Part shown: in pieces, positions 1-10,957 of the stretch
Layout: the number at the start of each line of letters is the position of its first letter
Numbering within the stretch: position 1 is the first letter of the stretch
DNA from: Torymus aiolomorphi
Lineage: Eukaryota; Arthropoda; Insecta; Hymenoptera; Torymidae
Assembly: GCA_036365515.1 (NCBI GenBank)
Contig: CM070873.1
Span: 85,147,948-85,211,947, forward strand
Direction of reading: 5' to 3'
DNA: 64,000 nt
Made by a program: the position numbers and the translations under genes
The notes under the pieces: generated by a model
The model's database searches: none
Seen by the model: the letters and a program-made list of their open reading frames with translations, nothing else
Told to the model about the DNA's origin: nothing

Positions 1-871
1 GAAAAAACGATATGAATTTTTATTTTTTTTTATCTTTTATATCTTACAGCCATTATTACATAATATAATGAACTTTTCTTGAAAGGTATTTAAATTACCT
101 AATTTTCTTTTTTTAATATTTAAATTATCGTTACTCTGTCATTTGTTATTAAGGAAAACGTTTTTATATTTCATAAATTAATTTCTCAAAAAATATTTTA
201 TTTATCGACTTGAAATTTTAACCACTTATTACACTCGTTGAAGACTATATTTGGTTAACATTTCAGGAGATCATCTTCCTTTGTTTTTTAGAAAAAAATG
301 ATTTTAGAATAAATTTGAGTTTTCGTTGTCGCACGATAATAAAAGTAAAAATTACCCAATCGTCCTGAAATTTGGCACAGATGTAGCTTTTATATATGTT
401 CAGATCGAGTTCGTTGCCCAAAAAAATCGGTTCATTTTGTCTAAAATAATTTTTTTCTAAAAAACAAATGAAGATAATCTCTTGAAATTTTAACCAAATA
501 TAGTCTTCGATGAGTGCAATAAGTGGTTAAAATTTCAAGTCGATAAATGAAATATTTTTTGAGAAATTAATTTATGAAATATAAAAACGTTTTCCTTAAT
601 AACAAATGACAGAATAAAGATAATTTAAATATTAAAAAAAGAAAATGTAGGTAATTTAAATACCATTCAAGAAAAGTTCATTATATTATGTAATAATGGC
701 TGTATGATATAAAAAAATCAAAAAAATAAAAATTCAAACTCGCTTTTGGTTATAAAAAAAAGAAAATCAATTAAAACTCAAATCTATCAGGATACCGAGT
801 TTTTTCGCGAGACGAAGAGAATAGTCTTTGTCCGACGAAAATCGATCGATTCGTTTCCGAGATATAAAGAG

Positions 872-906
<35 letters not shown>

Positions 907-1045
907 GCGCGCGCGCATGCACACACATACATCCATCCACGAAAATAAAATTTTCTCAAAATCAACAAATATCGACATATATCACCTTAAAACATCTTTT
1001 TGAACATTTATTGTCTCGAAAATTTTTTTCACCGTTACAAATGAT
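1..1045 (-). repeat. Hairpin/microsatellite repeat family copy, minus orientation, with a palindromic inner module
   Basis: Positions about 10-340 reappear inverted at about 410-740, centred near 375, so most of this segment can fold on itself. From 780 to 1045 the sequence is the reverse complement of the copy at 61.56-61.99 kb: both carry the stretch around CACCGTTAC, the TCTCGAAAATTT block and the CGCGAAAAAACTCGG block. A CA/CG microsatellite lies between these blocks. The copy stops at about 1040, just before the terminal GCTTCCTC hairpin seen in the 61.5-kb copy, so it is truncated at its 5' end. Its other end runs off the window. Confidence 0.75.
874..930. repeat. (CA)n/(CG)n microsatellite
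   Basis: A run of CA dinucleotides passes into CG dinucleotides and then ACATACATCC. It sits at the place where other members of the same dispersed family carry GT or CA runs. The Thr/His-rich and Cys/Val-rich open frames across it are translated microsatellite, not genes. Confidence 0.95.
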
Positions 1046-2869
1046 GATTTTTCTTACGAATTATTTAACGGCATTATGGATATAATTGCAATTTATAGTT
1101 TTCCAACACCACGGTTAAGTACCGCTTCTCGAGTATATCCTATATGGTCTTATCGTCCTGAAATCTATTAATAGCAAACAAAATAATAACGAGATTTGGA
1201 GAGTTCAAGAACATATGTCACTGTGGCTCAGACACCAAAACCCTGGCTTGCGCTCAATCATAAATCAAATTGCTTCCCATTTTTGACATCCCTTGATCGG
1301 GGGTGGGCAGGATGTAATGTGGCTAATGGATTAACGCAGCTTATATTAAATACTTAAAATGCACTATTATGAAATTTTGCCCAGTCAATCGGAGATTGGA
1401 TTTTCCTCTTTTTGCTTTGTAGCCAATAAAGAATAATCGCTCTTTGTACTCTTGAGTATACACGAATTTTCCATTATCGCTAGTCGTGAGCCACGAAGGT
1501 GTACACGAAATGCCTCATAGCTAGGAAGACGAAGAAAATCTGAGAAGATCGAGAGGTGAAGAGGAGGTCTGAGAGTTTATCGACACATGTAAATTATCAA
1601 CGGGAGGTGAGTGCACGAGAACAGCATTGACGTGAGCATATAGAAAGTCGTAACACCTACTTCGGTAGAAAATAATGGCTATACACGTACAAGCTGAAAA
1701 TTGATCATTAAAATTAAGACGCAAAAAAGAAGAGCGTAATTTAACTTTAGCAAATAAAGACTTGATATTTCGGATCCAATGTGGATTAAGTTCTGAATGT
1801 GAAAACAATGATTCTGATAAAAAGTAACAAAAATATAAGATCAGTACGTCATGTAGTTGTTATTATTATCTGACGGCAAAATAGCTATAAGAACATTAAA
1901 AATGAAATTTAAGAATAGAGAAATAGTTTTCCCAACTACGTAATAAAAAACGATAAGAATAAACTCAATCCGATTAAAATCGGTCTAAAATATTCTGAGA
2001 CCAACTCGTTACATGCCAATGGTTTGATAGACAACATCTCTAAGTTTCAAGTTATTGACGCTCACCGGCTGAAGACGATATTTGCATGAAAATTAATGTA
2101 ATAACTGTAATACTTCTGATAAATAAAATATGACTTTTATATGATACTAAGATATTTGATATGATAGAGAAAAAGGTTTAAAATCAAATTTGAAATGTCA
2201 CAAACATAAATTCGCAACTTTTAAATTTTGTTAAACATTACCTTAAAATATTCAAATTTTAATTTTTGAAGTCAAAACTTGTTAAGGGAAGAAGGTACAG
2301 GAAAGGCAAATATTGTTTATAATTTAGGGAAGCTCTTTTTTATTGAAATATATACAAATATACAAAAAGAAACCCAAAAAACCTCTCCTGGTCCAATTTT
2401 AGAGATTTTAAAAGCTGCACTGGTCAGAACACCTGTAAGAAAGGTATATTTTCAATTAGCAGCCTACGCAATGGCTTTCGTTCAATGTGTGTCAGTTCAT
2501 AGATACATGTTTTTAGTACCCGAATAAACAACTTTACATTGCTATATTATTCAAAAGCTGATTTTGTCACTTCTATTGCTAATAAGTCATAAGATACTTT
2601 TTATTTATTAAAAAACTTTTATTTATAATGATTTTATGGTGCAAAAGACATTGAAAATTAATGTGTAACCTAAAAGTCTTAATGTGATTTTGAATTAAAT
2701 GTATTATAGAAAATGAACTCAAAAGCTCAAACCCGTACATCAAAACTTGTTGCGCACACTGACACAACTAATCACAAAAACAAACAATGCTTAAAAATGA
2801 CTTTAAACATCAGCGAACATATTTTAATGAAAAATTGTGTAAATTATGTATCAAACAATCATTTACCTA
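1046..2869. other. Stretch with no recognisable gene
   Basis: AT-rich DNA. A plus-strand open frame at 2279-2527 begins with TTG, not ATG, and matches no family I recognise. A minus-strand frame at 1521-1808 also lacks recognisable features. I see no tandem array or inverted repeat longer than a few tens of bases. Confidence 0.5.
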
Positions 2870-3600
2870 TTAATGTTCACCAGCTCCAAAGTCCGTAGAC
2901 TCGAATTGTTTTGGTTTCTTTGCACAATGAACTTTCTCTAATCTTTTGGAATGCCGATACTCTCTTTGATCTGTTTCATTCTCCTTTATTAAAAAAGCAT
3001 CACGATGAAGAATCCTTTGGATATCTGCTGTGGTCAGGTCTTTGGTCTGTAACGACCAATGGTATAAATTAGCTTGTCTGGCATATTGCATACTCTTCAA
3101 ATCATATGTAATGTTGACAATTGCTCTTCTATAATATTTCTGCAACTGATTTATTTTAGAAACTTTAAGCACTCCATCTGACTTTCCACCAAGCTTTTCT
3201 TTAGCAGCAAGTACTCTGAGGCCTTTACCGATTAGCTTTTCCACATGGTTAATACACTCTTGTTTTTCTATAAAAATAGATTTTCCATAAGGTGCCAGTT
3301 CATTTAGCCGAGTCCAAGTTTTTGCATCTCCATCAGACAGATGTGCTATATAACTCTAAATGTTCAGAGCAGCCTGGATTTCCATATTACCAGAAGTACC
3401 CTCATAATTGGCATTATACTCTTGACTACTCTTATGAGCTTCAAGCCAAAAGTTATATTCTGAAGAGTCAGGATCTAGTTCCGCTACTGTAATTGTACAC
3501 ATGTGATAGTACAAACTATTCAATGCAGCGTAGCCCAATCCGATATCATTGGTAGATTCTACAGCTTTTCGGTTCACCACAGATGCTACTTATCTATTAT
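2870..3600 (-). pseudogene. Kolobok-type (Pfam 'Mutator', PF20700-like) transposase relic
   Basis: Two minus-strand open segments (3580-3356 and 3244-2870), joined through a stop and a frame change near 3250-3356, resemble the C-terminal half of the transposase family annotated in insects and Hydra as 'Mutator-like' (PF20700). Visible landmarks in order are a YEGTSGNMEIQAAL segment, a SDGDAKTW-like segment in another frame just after it, an ECINHVEKLIGKGLR-like segment, and a KINQLQKYYRRAI segment. These mirror the family's GDGDS, CVNHV and LQNYYGxAI blocks. A related but better preserved relative lies at 14.9-17.5 kb. No terminal repeats were identified. It is broken by stops and cannot encode an active enzyme. 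The family assignment comes from recalled motif patterns. Confidence 0.65.
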
Positions 3601-3969
3601 TTGCAGATTCCATTAGGAGACTTGTAAAATTTTCTCCTATAACAGTTTGACAATTTTTACATTTTTTAGTGTTAGTGCTTCAATAACTGAGAGAAACAGA
3701 TTGTGTGTAAAACTAATATCAACTTCTCGTTTATCCACCATTACTTGCATTTGTTTTTTCTTTTTTTTATGAAGCGTATTTACTGTTTGGCGCACGCCAC
3801 TTGCCGGATAAAGTGTGCATTTTCAAAATAAAATTGAATATTTACAAGAAGCAAACACTTTTTAAAAATAATTTTTTAATTTCACTTTTTCAATGCACTT
3901 TAATCATAATTTATCAACTCATAAAGACAATAAACGTGAAGTTAGGCCCGTTAGGGCCGTTATACGCAA

Positions 3970-5213
3970 AACAAAACAGCCGGTTCAACAAGGGGCCAAC
4001 TCAGCAGCAGGCTCGACAAGGGTCTAACTCGGCGGCCGATTAAAAAAGGGGCCAATTCATTCGTTGATTTTTTTTTACTAGATTTAGGTTGGCAATACGA
4101 ACAGCGTAGCATACTATGAATACTAACAAGTAACAATTTATTGTATTAAACTACTTTATTGACGTTGAGGTTCTACTTCGTAGATATGTAAAAGTATCGC
4201 AGCCACTTGCTTTGCGTACCTTTGCAAAAAATATGTATATATGTATAATATAATAAATTTTGACAAAAAGAAAAAACTATAAAAAAAGTTTTGTCCATAG
4301 CAGTACATAAGTCAAGGTTACAAAGAAGTTATGCATAAAAATTTCATTGAGGTTGCTCTTGTACTTTAGCATTTCAAACAATTTTTATACAACTACAGAG
4401 TTTCCCAAGTAAGCAATAATAGAAAGGCACTATCAGTCAAGAAGAAAGAGATTAGAATGTTCAAAAACTTCAAAAACCGGTTGCCCTGTCGATGACACCG
4501 CTACGCTAAATACCGTTGTACTATGGTCGTGAAGATGATCGTCGTTGCATACAAGGGAAATGAAGTTCTTTAATCATCACCATTAGGAGTGCTGCCTAAA
4601 ACGTTCAAACCAGACAGCAGACGGACGCCGCGTTCACGCTTGCCGGTTGCGACGTCGCGAGCTCGCGAGTTTAGGGCGAACATGCGCGCAAAAATTTGAA
4701 AATAGTGAATGCATTAGATTTGAAAACTAAGTTTTTTTACATATTTAGAATAAAATAAAAATGGAAATATCAAAATATAATAAAATTTGTATTACAAAAT
4801 AATAACATAAATGTATTATAAATTCATTAAAAAGTAAATGTTAAGTAAATGTTAAATTGTAAAAGTTCAACATTTTTGTAAAATAATATAAAATATAATG
4901 AACTAAAAAAATCAAACTATTTGAAAGTGTTTCGGAAAGCAAAAAAAATTTTTAATTCCTTGTGTATTACAATTTTCGTATTGCCAATCTAAATCTAGCG
5001 AAAAAATATTGATAAATGAATTGGCCCCTTTTCGAACCGGCCGCTGAGTTGACCCCATGTTGAACCGGCCGCTGAGTTGACACCTTATCGAAGCTGCCGC
5101 TGAGTTGGCCCCTTGTCGAACTGGCCGTTGAGTTGACACCTTCTCGAAGCGGCCGCTGAGTTGGCCCCTTGTCAAATCGGCCGCGGAGTTGGCACCTTCT
5201 TATTCGAGAACGA
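3970..5213. mobile_element. Foldback-type element bounded by inverted arrays of a 28-bp minisatellite
   Basis: The left end holds about three 28-bp units and the right end seven units of the same motif in opposite orientation (unit core GAGTTGGCCCCTTGTCGAA followed by CGGCCGCT). Inside the arrays an inverted pair carries CTAGATTTAG(G/A)TTGGCAATACGAA on the left and its complement on the right, so the arms are matched beyond the minisatellite. The interior (4060-5010) is mostly AT-rich, with a CpG-rich patch at 4615-4690. No coding sequence is visible. Subterminal tandem repeats are typical of foldback-like non-autonomous DNA elements; the superfamily is unknown. Confidence 0.75.
5018..5213. 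repeat. 28-bp minisatellite, seven units
   Basis: Units start at 5018, 5046, 5074, 5102, 5130, 5158 and 5186, an exact 28-bp spacing. Units alternate between GGCCCCTTGTCGAA-type and GACACCTTCTCGAA-type versions. The 14-mer GGCCGCTGAGTTG recurs. The array is GC-rich and ends at a GAGTTGGCACCTTCTT variant that resembles the repeat array at 55.09-55.21 kb. Confidence 0.95.
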
Positions 5214-5460
5214 CGAGATACAGTAATAACATAGGTTACTATATATCTATATCTTCCTATATTATATAGATGTTTGCGTTATTTATGAACATCAGCCCCC
5301 CCTCCCACCCGCCTTTCGCCCCTCAAAATAACGTAAAAATCAGCGTATCTTTTGCCTCCGTCAAGACCACCCTTTTTATTATCGTATTACCTCGCTACAC
5401 ATGCCACAAACATCTTTTTTCTCACACCACGCGTAAAGTATTGTGTTAACACCCTGACAA

Positions 5461-6070
5461 ATTCGCAAAAAGCTTAGGAATTTTTCAAAATTGGAATACA
5501 GGGGTTTCTGAAGTCGCTGATCACGACTTTGCTGTCGGAGTTTCGAAAATCAAAATGGCGGATCCAATATGACCGTCAAAAATTCGGAGAAAACTTAGAT
5601 TTTATGCAAAATCGGTATACAAGGGTTTTCGAGGTCGCTGATCATGATCTTGCTATCAAACTTCCAAATTCAAAATAGCGGTAAAAAGTTCGAGAAAAGT
5701 TTAGATTTTGTTGAAAATTGGTATACATGGGTTTTCGAGGTCGCTGATCACTATTTTGATCACTACTCCGACAAATGGCGGAAAAATAAATACGAAAGTA
5801 GCTTAGATTTTGTTTAAAATTGGTATGCAGAGGTTTTCGGGTTTAATCAAGTTTTTCTATTAGATTTTCAAAATTCAAAATGGCGCATCCAATATGGCGA
5901 TTGAAAGTTGTAAAAGTGCTTAGAGTTGGCTGAAAATTGGTATGCAGCGGGTTTCGAGGTCGCTGATCAAGATTTTGCTATTATACTTTCAAAAATTAAA
6001 ATGGCGGATCCAATATGACCGTTAAAAGTTCGAAAAAAGCTTAGATTTTGTTGAAAATTGGTTATATAAT
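5461..6070. repeat. Tandem array of about 100-121-bp units
   Basis: About five diverged units recur, each with TTAGATTTTGTTGAAAATTG, then GGTATACA, then GGTTTTCGAGGTCGCTGATCA and AAAATGGCGGATCCAATATG. The GTCGCTG landmark falls at 5513, 5634, 5740, 5841 (degenerate) and 5959, giving spacings of 121, 106, 101 and 118. No coding potential. Confidence 0.9.
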
Positions 6071-6175
6071 ACTCTACTCTAAACTATTTCTTTTAATCTT
6101 AGAATAAAATCTAATAATAAATAAATAGTTACCAACTTATGAAGGGGCGTTGGCGAGCGGACGGGTACCCCCATC

Positions 6176-6177
<2 letters not shown>

Positions 6178-6238
<61 letters not shown>
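6178..6238. repeat. (AT)n microsatellite
   Basis: About 60 bp of pure AT dinucleotide directly abuts the left arm of the giant inverted repeat. It probably occupies the microsatellite position of the hairpin/microsatellite family. Confidence 0.95.
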
Positions 6239-7132
6239 TACAAACAACTGTGGTACAAAAACGGAAAAATTTTTTTTTGAGAGCACGCCTACCACATAAG
6301 GTTTTTTCGGTTCTTTGGGGGTCCCAACATGAAAATACTCGTGAACACTCATTATCCGTTGCCAAACTTTTTTGCCGACGAAATCAATTTTTCTTATGGA
6401 AATTTAACATGGGAAAAATGGACGAAAAGTAGTCATTGATGATTAACCAATAGCAAACTATTGAAGAGGCCAAACCAAATTCCACAAAAAAGCGATTAAA
6501 GTTGAAGAATAGAGTTAAATTTTTAAAAGCTATTCTTGAGGATTAATTTATAATTTTTTTTAATTTAGTTTATAATTAAATTTAATTTAATTTATAAAAA
6601 GATAATTTTAGTTTATAATATCTCTGAAAATTATGAACCAATCATTTTGCCAAAAAAACTCTGCCGAGAACTATCAATAATATACCTGTACAATGAATTT
6701 TGAAGCGAATAAGACTATTTTACTATCGTAATAGTTTTGAAGATCCAAAACTCATTTTTTTTTTATTTTTAAATTTTTACATTTCTGTTAATAACAAAAG
6801 AACCGTGATAGCTAGAAAATTAATTTTTTTTAGAAAATATAGGTAATTTAATTATGTTTCGAATGCTATAAATTACATTCAAATACATAGAGCTCTAAAT
6901 ATCAGTTGCAAATTTATAGGCAATTGTGATATATATTTTATGTATGTGAAATTTTGTGGAAATGTATAATCTATAAAAATTTGAACAAATTATGTTGGAG
7001 TTTTGTTATTTCTGTCTTTCTGAAGTATTACATTTTAAATATTGGAATTAAAAATTAATTAAAGGAATCAGTAAATTAAGTTTAAGGAAGCTACGTGCCA
7101 ATGAATTGGCAGCGGTTTTTTTTTATATTACA

Positions 7133-7182
<50 letters not shown>

Positions 7183-8317
7183 GAGCATGATGCACTTCTA
7201 AAATCTGAGAAAACTCACTATTTCCGGGTTTTAATAAGTGAATATCCTCCTTATTTAAATGTGGTCAGCTTTCACAAATGCTTCAAAAATTTTTTTACAT
7301 GATGATTTTTACTTCGGGAAACATTTTTAAACCAAAAACTTGTAAATATTATTATGAAAGTTAAGTATTTGTTGAATGATGTATACTTGTCAAAATAATC
7401 CTTACGTATTAATACTCTGTAATATAAAAAAAAACCGCTGCCAATTCATTGGCACGTAGCTTCCTTAAACTTAATTTACTGATTCTTTTAATTAATTTTT
7501 AATTCCAATATTTAAAATGTAATACTTCAGAAAGACAGAAATAACAAAACTCCAACATAATTTGTTCAAATTTTTATAGATTATACATTTCCACAAAATT
7601 TCACATACATAAAATATATATCACAATTGCCTATAAATTTGCAACTGATATTTAGAGCTCTATGTATTTGAATGTAATTTATAGCATTCGAAACATAATT
7701 AAATTACCTATATTTTCTAAAAAAAATTAATTTTCTAGCTATCACGGTTCTTTTGTTATTAACAGAAATGTAAAAATTTAAAAATTAAAAAAAAATGAGT
7801 TTTGGATCTTCAAAACTATTATGATAGTAAAATAGTCTTATTCGCTTCAAAATTCATTGTACAGGTATATTATTGATAGTTCTCGGCAGAGTTTTTTTGG
7901 CAAAATGATTGGTTCATAATTTTCAGAGATATTGTAAACTAAAATTATCTTTTTATAAATTAAATTAAATTTAATTATAAACTAAATTAAAAAAAAAATT
8001 ATAAATTAATCGTCAAGAATAGCTTTTAAAAATTTAACTCTATTCTTCAACTTTAATCGCTTTTTTGTGGAATTTGGTTTGGCCTCTTCAATAGTTTGCT
8101 ATTGGTTAATCATCAATGACTACTTTTCGTCCATTTTTCCTATGTTAAATTTCCATAAGAAAAATTGATTTCGTCGGCAAAAAAGTTTGGCAACGGATAA
8201 TGAGTGTTCACGAGTATTTTCATGTTGGGGGACCCCCAAAGAACCGAAAAAACCTTATGTGGTAGGCGTGCCCTCAAAAAAAAATTTTTCCGTTTTTGTA
8301 CCCCAGTTGTTTGTAGT
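6238..8317. mobile_element. Giant inverted repeat, arms of about 900 bp
   Basis: The arm at 6238-7137 reappears as its near-identical reverse complement at 7420-8317; differences are scattered single bases and short indels. The spacer (7138-7419) begins with an AT microsatellite. Near the inner end of each arm lies the palindrome TGCCAATGAATTGGCA (7096-7111) or its complement (7439-7454), each followed outward from the arm by a run of T/A. The same hairpin type closes the element at 61.5-62.6 kb, so the arms look like two copies of that family joined 3' end to 3' end. Both arms share a block around AAAGAACCGTGATAGCTAG with the copies at 32.1, 42.5 and 45.6 kb. Open frames here are not genes. 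Confidence 0.9.
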
Positions 8318-8772
8318 CCGCGGATTTGCACATATACGTGCGGGTATATAAGGAAGTGTGAGACAGTGGAGCGGGCGGGTGAGACCAGTGCTTCGCTTTT
8401 ATATATATATATATATTTACAACATTTATTGTTAACCCATGTTGTTACAACATTTGTTGTTAGGTAATTCCAACTATGGGAAAAAGGTACGGAGAGCAAT
8501 CTGGAGAAATTTTGGCCATATATGAGAAGTGACATATCCCATATACTACCCACACTCCGAGCAATATATTGGCTAGTCTTCATTTTTTTGCGTGGGTTGC
8601 TACTACTTATTTTCCCTTTTTTTTAAATCATACATATTGAAAAACGCTGAATAATTATAATTTTATAAAATCATATCATTAATTACTTCATATAACTTTT
8701 TATGTTATTTGCAACCTTCAAGGAATTTCTGCATTACTGTTATTGGAATAAAACTAGAAGGTAAAAACTCAC
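8318..8772. other. Intron-like stretch downstream of the RGK exon
   Basis: This lies 3' of the GTPase exon on the minus strand and is presumably intron. It holds a short TA run (8400-8416) and two related dyads of the form ACAACATTT(A/G)TTGTTA at 8418-8462. No further GTPase exon is seen. Confidence 0.5.
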
Positions 8773-8975
8773 CGAGGCTGGCGTCGTAGGTGTTCATGTA
8801 CTCGCTGGTCATGAACTGTGAAACTAATGCTGTCTTGCCGACGCCAGAATCACCGAGCAGCACGACCCTGTACTTGGCGATCTCTTCTACCTCGCTCTCA
8901 GTGCTGTCTGCACCAAACTGACCGCTACAACAACTGCCCTCAAAAGGAGAACGTTCGCCAGATACGTTACTGTTT
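8773..8975 (-). CDS. Internal exon of an RGK-family (Rad/Gem/Rem-like) small GTPase
   Basis: This 203-bp exon has a pyrimidine-rich acceptor ending TTTGTTGCAG just upstream (minus strand) and the donor CTCG|GTGAGT at its 3' end. It contributes the last base of a split codon, 67 full codons and the first base of the next codon, so both flanking introns interrupt codons. The translated exon has an acidic, Ser-rich N-terminal stretch ending ESEVEEIAK, then YRVVLLGDSGVGKTALV. This is the beta-1 strand and the G1/P-loop (GDSGVGKT) that binds nucleotide phosphates. It ends SQFMTSEYMNTYDASL, the switch-I region in which insect RGK proteins resemble one another. RGK proteins are membrane-associated GTPases that in animals modulate voltage-gated calcium channels and the cytoskeleton. 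The remaining G motifs must lie in exons not visible here. The 3' flank is packed with inverted repeats. Confidence 0.82.
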
Positions 8976-10083
8976 CTGCAACAAACACGCAACAGAAAAA
9001 CAACCGTTAGTTCGAAATCACACCAAAAATAAGCAAACAACATTTAGTAATCAGGGTAGAAATTTGTCTACCTCAAAGCTTGGTACTGTGTAGTAAAGAA
9101 GTATAGGAAGTTCATTTTAGAACTGTACACAGTTTCACACTGAATTAATGTATTGCGAACGGCAAAACATTTTTTTTTAGCTTTTCAGTTCGGAAAAGTT
9201 GTAAATAGTGAAGTGCACGGCACACCAATATGAATTACGGGACTAGTTTTCTAACTTAAAAACTTATGAAGATTTTCTACCCTGTCTCGTTTATGTGCTT
9301 CGCACGCTAATCTGATAGAAGCAATAAATTAAAAAAAGGCATAAAAGAGTCAAAAGTTCAGGATATTTACCTATATAATTCTTTACATCTAGCATTATGA
9401 CCAGTATTAAACCAGTACTACACAAGTAATTAAAATGTACGAAAATATTACGATAAAAAAGGGATATAATTAATTACTTGTAAAGAAAGCTGTTTATGGA
9501 TAAGTATTTTATTTTATTTTTTTAATTTTTTTATTTTTTATTTTTTGCCAAAATATTTAGATTTATCAAACATATAGAAAACCTTATGTTAAAAAAAGTT
9601 ATTTTTATGATTTGTTTTGTATAATTGAATAACTTATTTAAAATATAATAAAATTTATAGGATATGTTAGGATATATCACGCTTTGTAAAGTAAAATTAA
9701 TTTTGTCAAAATTATATTAATAAAGGATGAAATATTTATTTCAATTTTTTGTAAAACTTTTATTTTTTATTGAAAATCTACAAAAATAGAATTGAATATC
9801 CGAATAAAAAGTTCATTTATAATAAATTTTGATTATGAAGGTCTAAAGTAAGTTGGATGGACTTATGCCCTTATGTAAAATAGATGATCTGAACAGTGGA
9901 CTTATTTCCTCTTTCAGTTACGTTGTAACTGCAAAATAACGATTTTTCACAATAAAACTTAAAAAAAAAAGTTGTATTGAATAACCTCAAAAAAGTTGAA
10001 ATGGCCTTAACTTGGTTTTCATAAAAATTGGACTTATTCCCTTCCACCTTGGCACCACAGAAGTGAACCTGGTACTTTTCTTT
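8976..10083. other. AT-rich stretch, presumably intron of the RGK gene
   Basis: No coding segment beyond the exon acceptor. Very AT-rich from 9470 to 9880, with no repeat that I can define. Confidence 0.45.
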
Positions 10084-10332
10084 TCAAAATTTCTTCTTGA
10101 TCATTTTTAAGGCGTCCATCATTAGCAGCTCTTCTATTTTCATTCCTTCCATGATTTGCATACTGCTCATCATCCCGTATAACATGTATAACGTAGCTTT
10201 AAACGTTGAATTGCAAAATGTGCATAGTGCGCGATGTGGATTTCCTGGTACCGGTCGAAGCCAATCGCGAAATTCGGGATTCTCTTTCCATTGGACGCGG
10301 TATCTTTGCTGTCGATAATTTTTATTCATCAA
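10084..10332 (-). pseudogene. BED-type zinc-finger fragment of a transposase-like protein
   Basis: The frame starts at an ATG at 10332. It reads a basic lead-in followed by YRVQWKENPEFRDWLRPV, then PGNPHRALCTFCNSTFKA. This fits the N-terminal BED-like module common in insect hAT-related proteins: aromatic W and F/W positions, then a CxxC pair (CTFC). The expected His-x4-His part of the finger is replaced by an unrelated Met-rich tail (TLYMLYGMMSSMQIMEG), consistent with a frameshift after the CxxC pair. No terminal repeats were found. It lies between the RGK exon and the 11-kb foldback element. I regard it as a relic, though a host-domesticated exon is possible. Confidence 0.55.
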
Positions 10333-10957
10333 ACCAGGTGGTTCATCACGATATCAGGAATATTAATATTTATATTTTCCATTTCATGAAACTGTTAATT
10401 ATATGACTAAAATAAATAAAATTTATAAAGAAAATCATTATATTTGCCTACATTATAAATTGATTACGTTTATCCAAGAAAGAACAATGCCCTTAATTTT
10501 TAAAACGTTAGATAGACCTATGAAACTAGTACTATTATTTATAGAAAAATATGTAATTTAAAAAGAAAGTCTATCAAAGTACATATTGAAAACCTTACGG
10601 AAAATTAGGATCAAATTTGGTAAAATAAGTACAAAAGTATAGATGTATTTAGAATAAAGTTTATAAAAAATATGAATTAATTTTTTCATTGTCTTTATAT
10701 TTAAACTAATCTTTTTCCCTTGTTTGTTTTGATTTCATAAATTTCAAAGTAATTGATTTGATGAACTTCATACGACAAATTCATAACTTATAACAAATGT
10801 AATCCATTGTAGGCTTTATAATCCACGGCGTTTTTGGATATATACCGAATAGAATCTCATTTCCACAAGGTACGCAAACCTTTTTTCTATCTTCATCGTG
10901 ATTATTATCATATTTATGCTGTGTTACACCGTCGAAAGACTACAATAATCTGAAATA
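10333..10957. other. No gene seen
   Basis: AT-rich intergenic or intronic DNA without a recognisable repeat or coding segment. Confidence 0.45.

Noticed and set aside
2279..2527. 82-codon plus-strand frame
   Set aside because: It starts with TTG, has no splice-site or codon-use support and resembles no family known to me.
6137..6432. Tyr/Ile-rich open frames
   Set aside because: Translated (AT)n microsatellite and the arm of the giant inverted repeat.
7138..7178. CRISPR-like or regulatory array
   Set aside because: Plain AT microsatellite in a eukaryotic repeat; no spacer-repeat structure. No CRISPR array was seen anywhere in the window.
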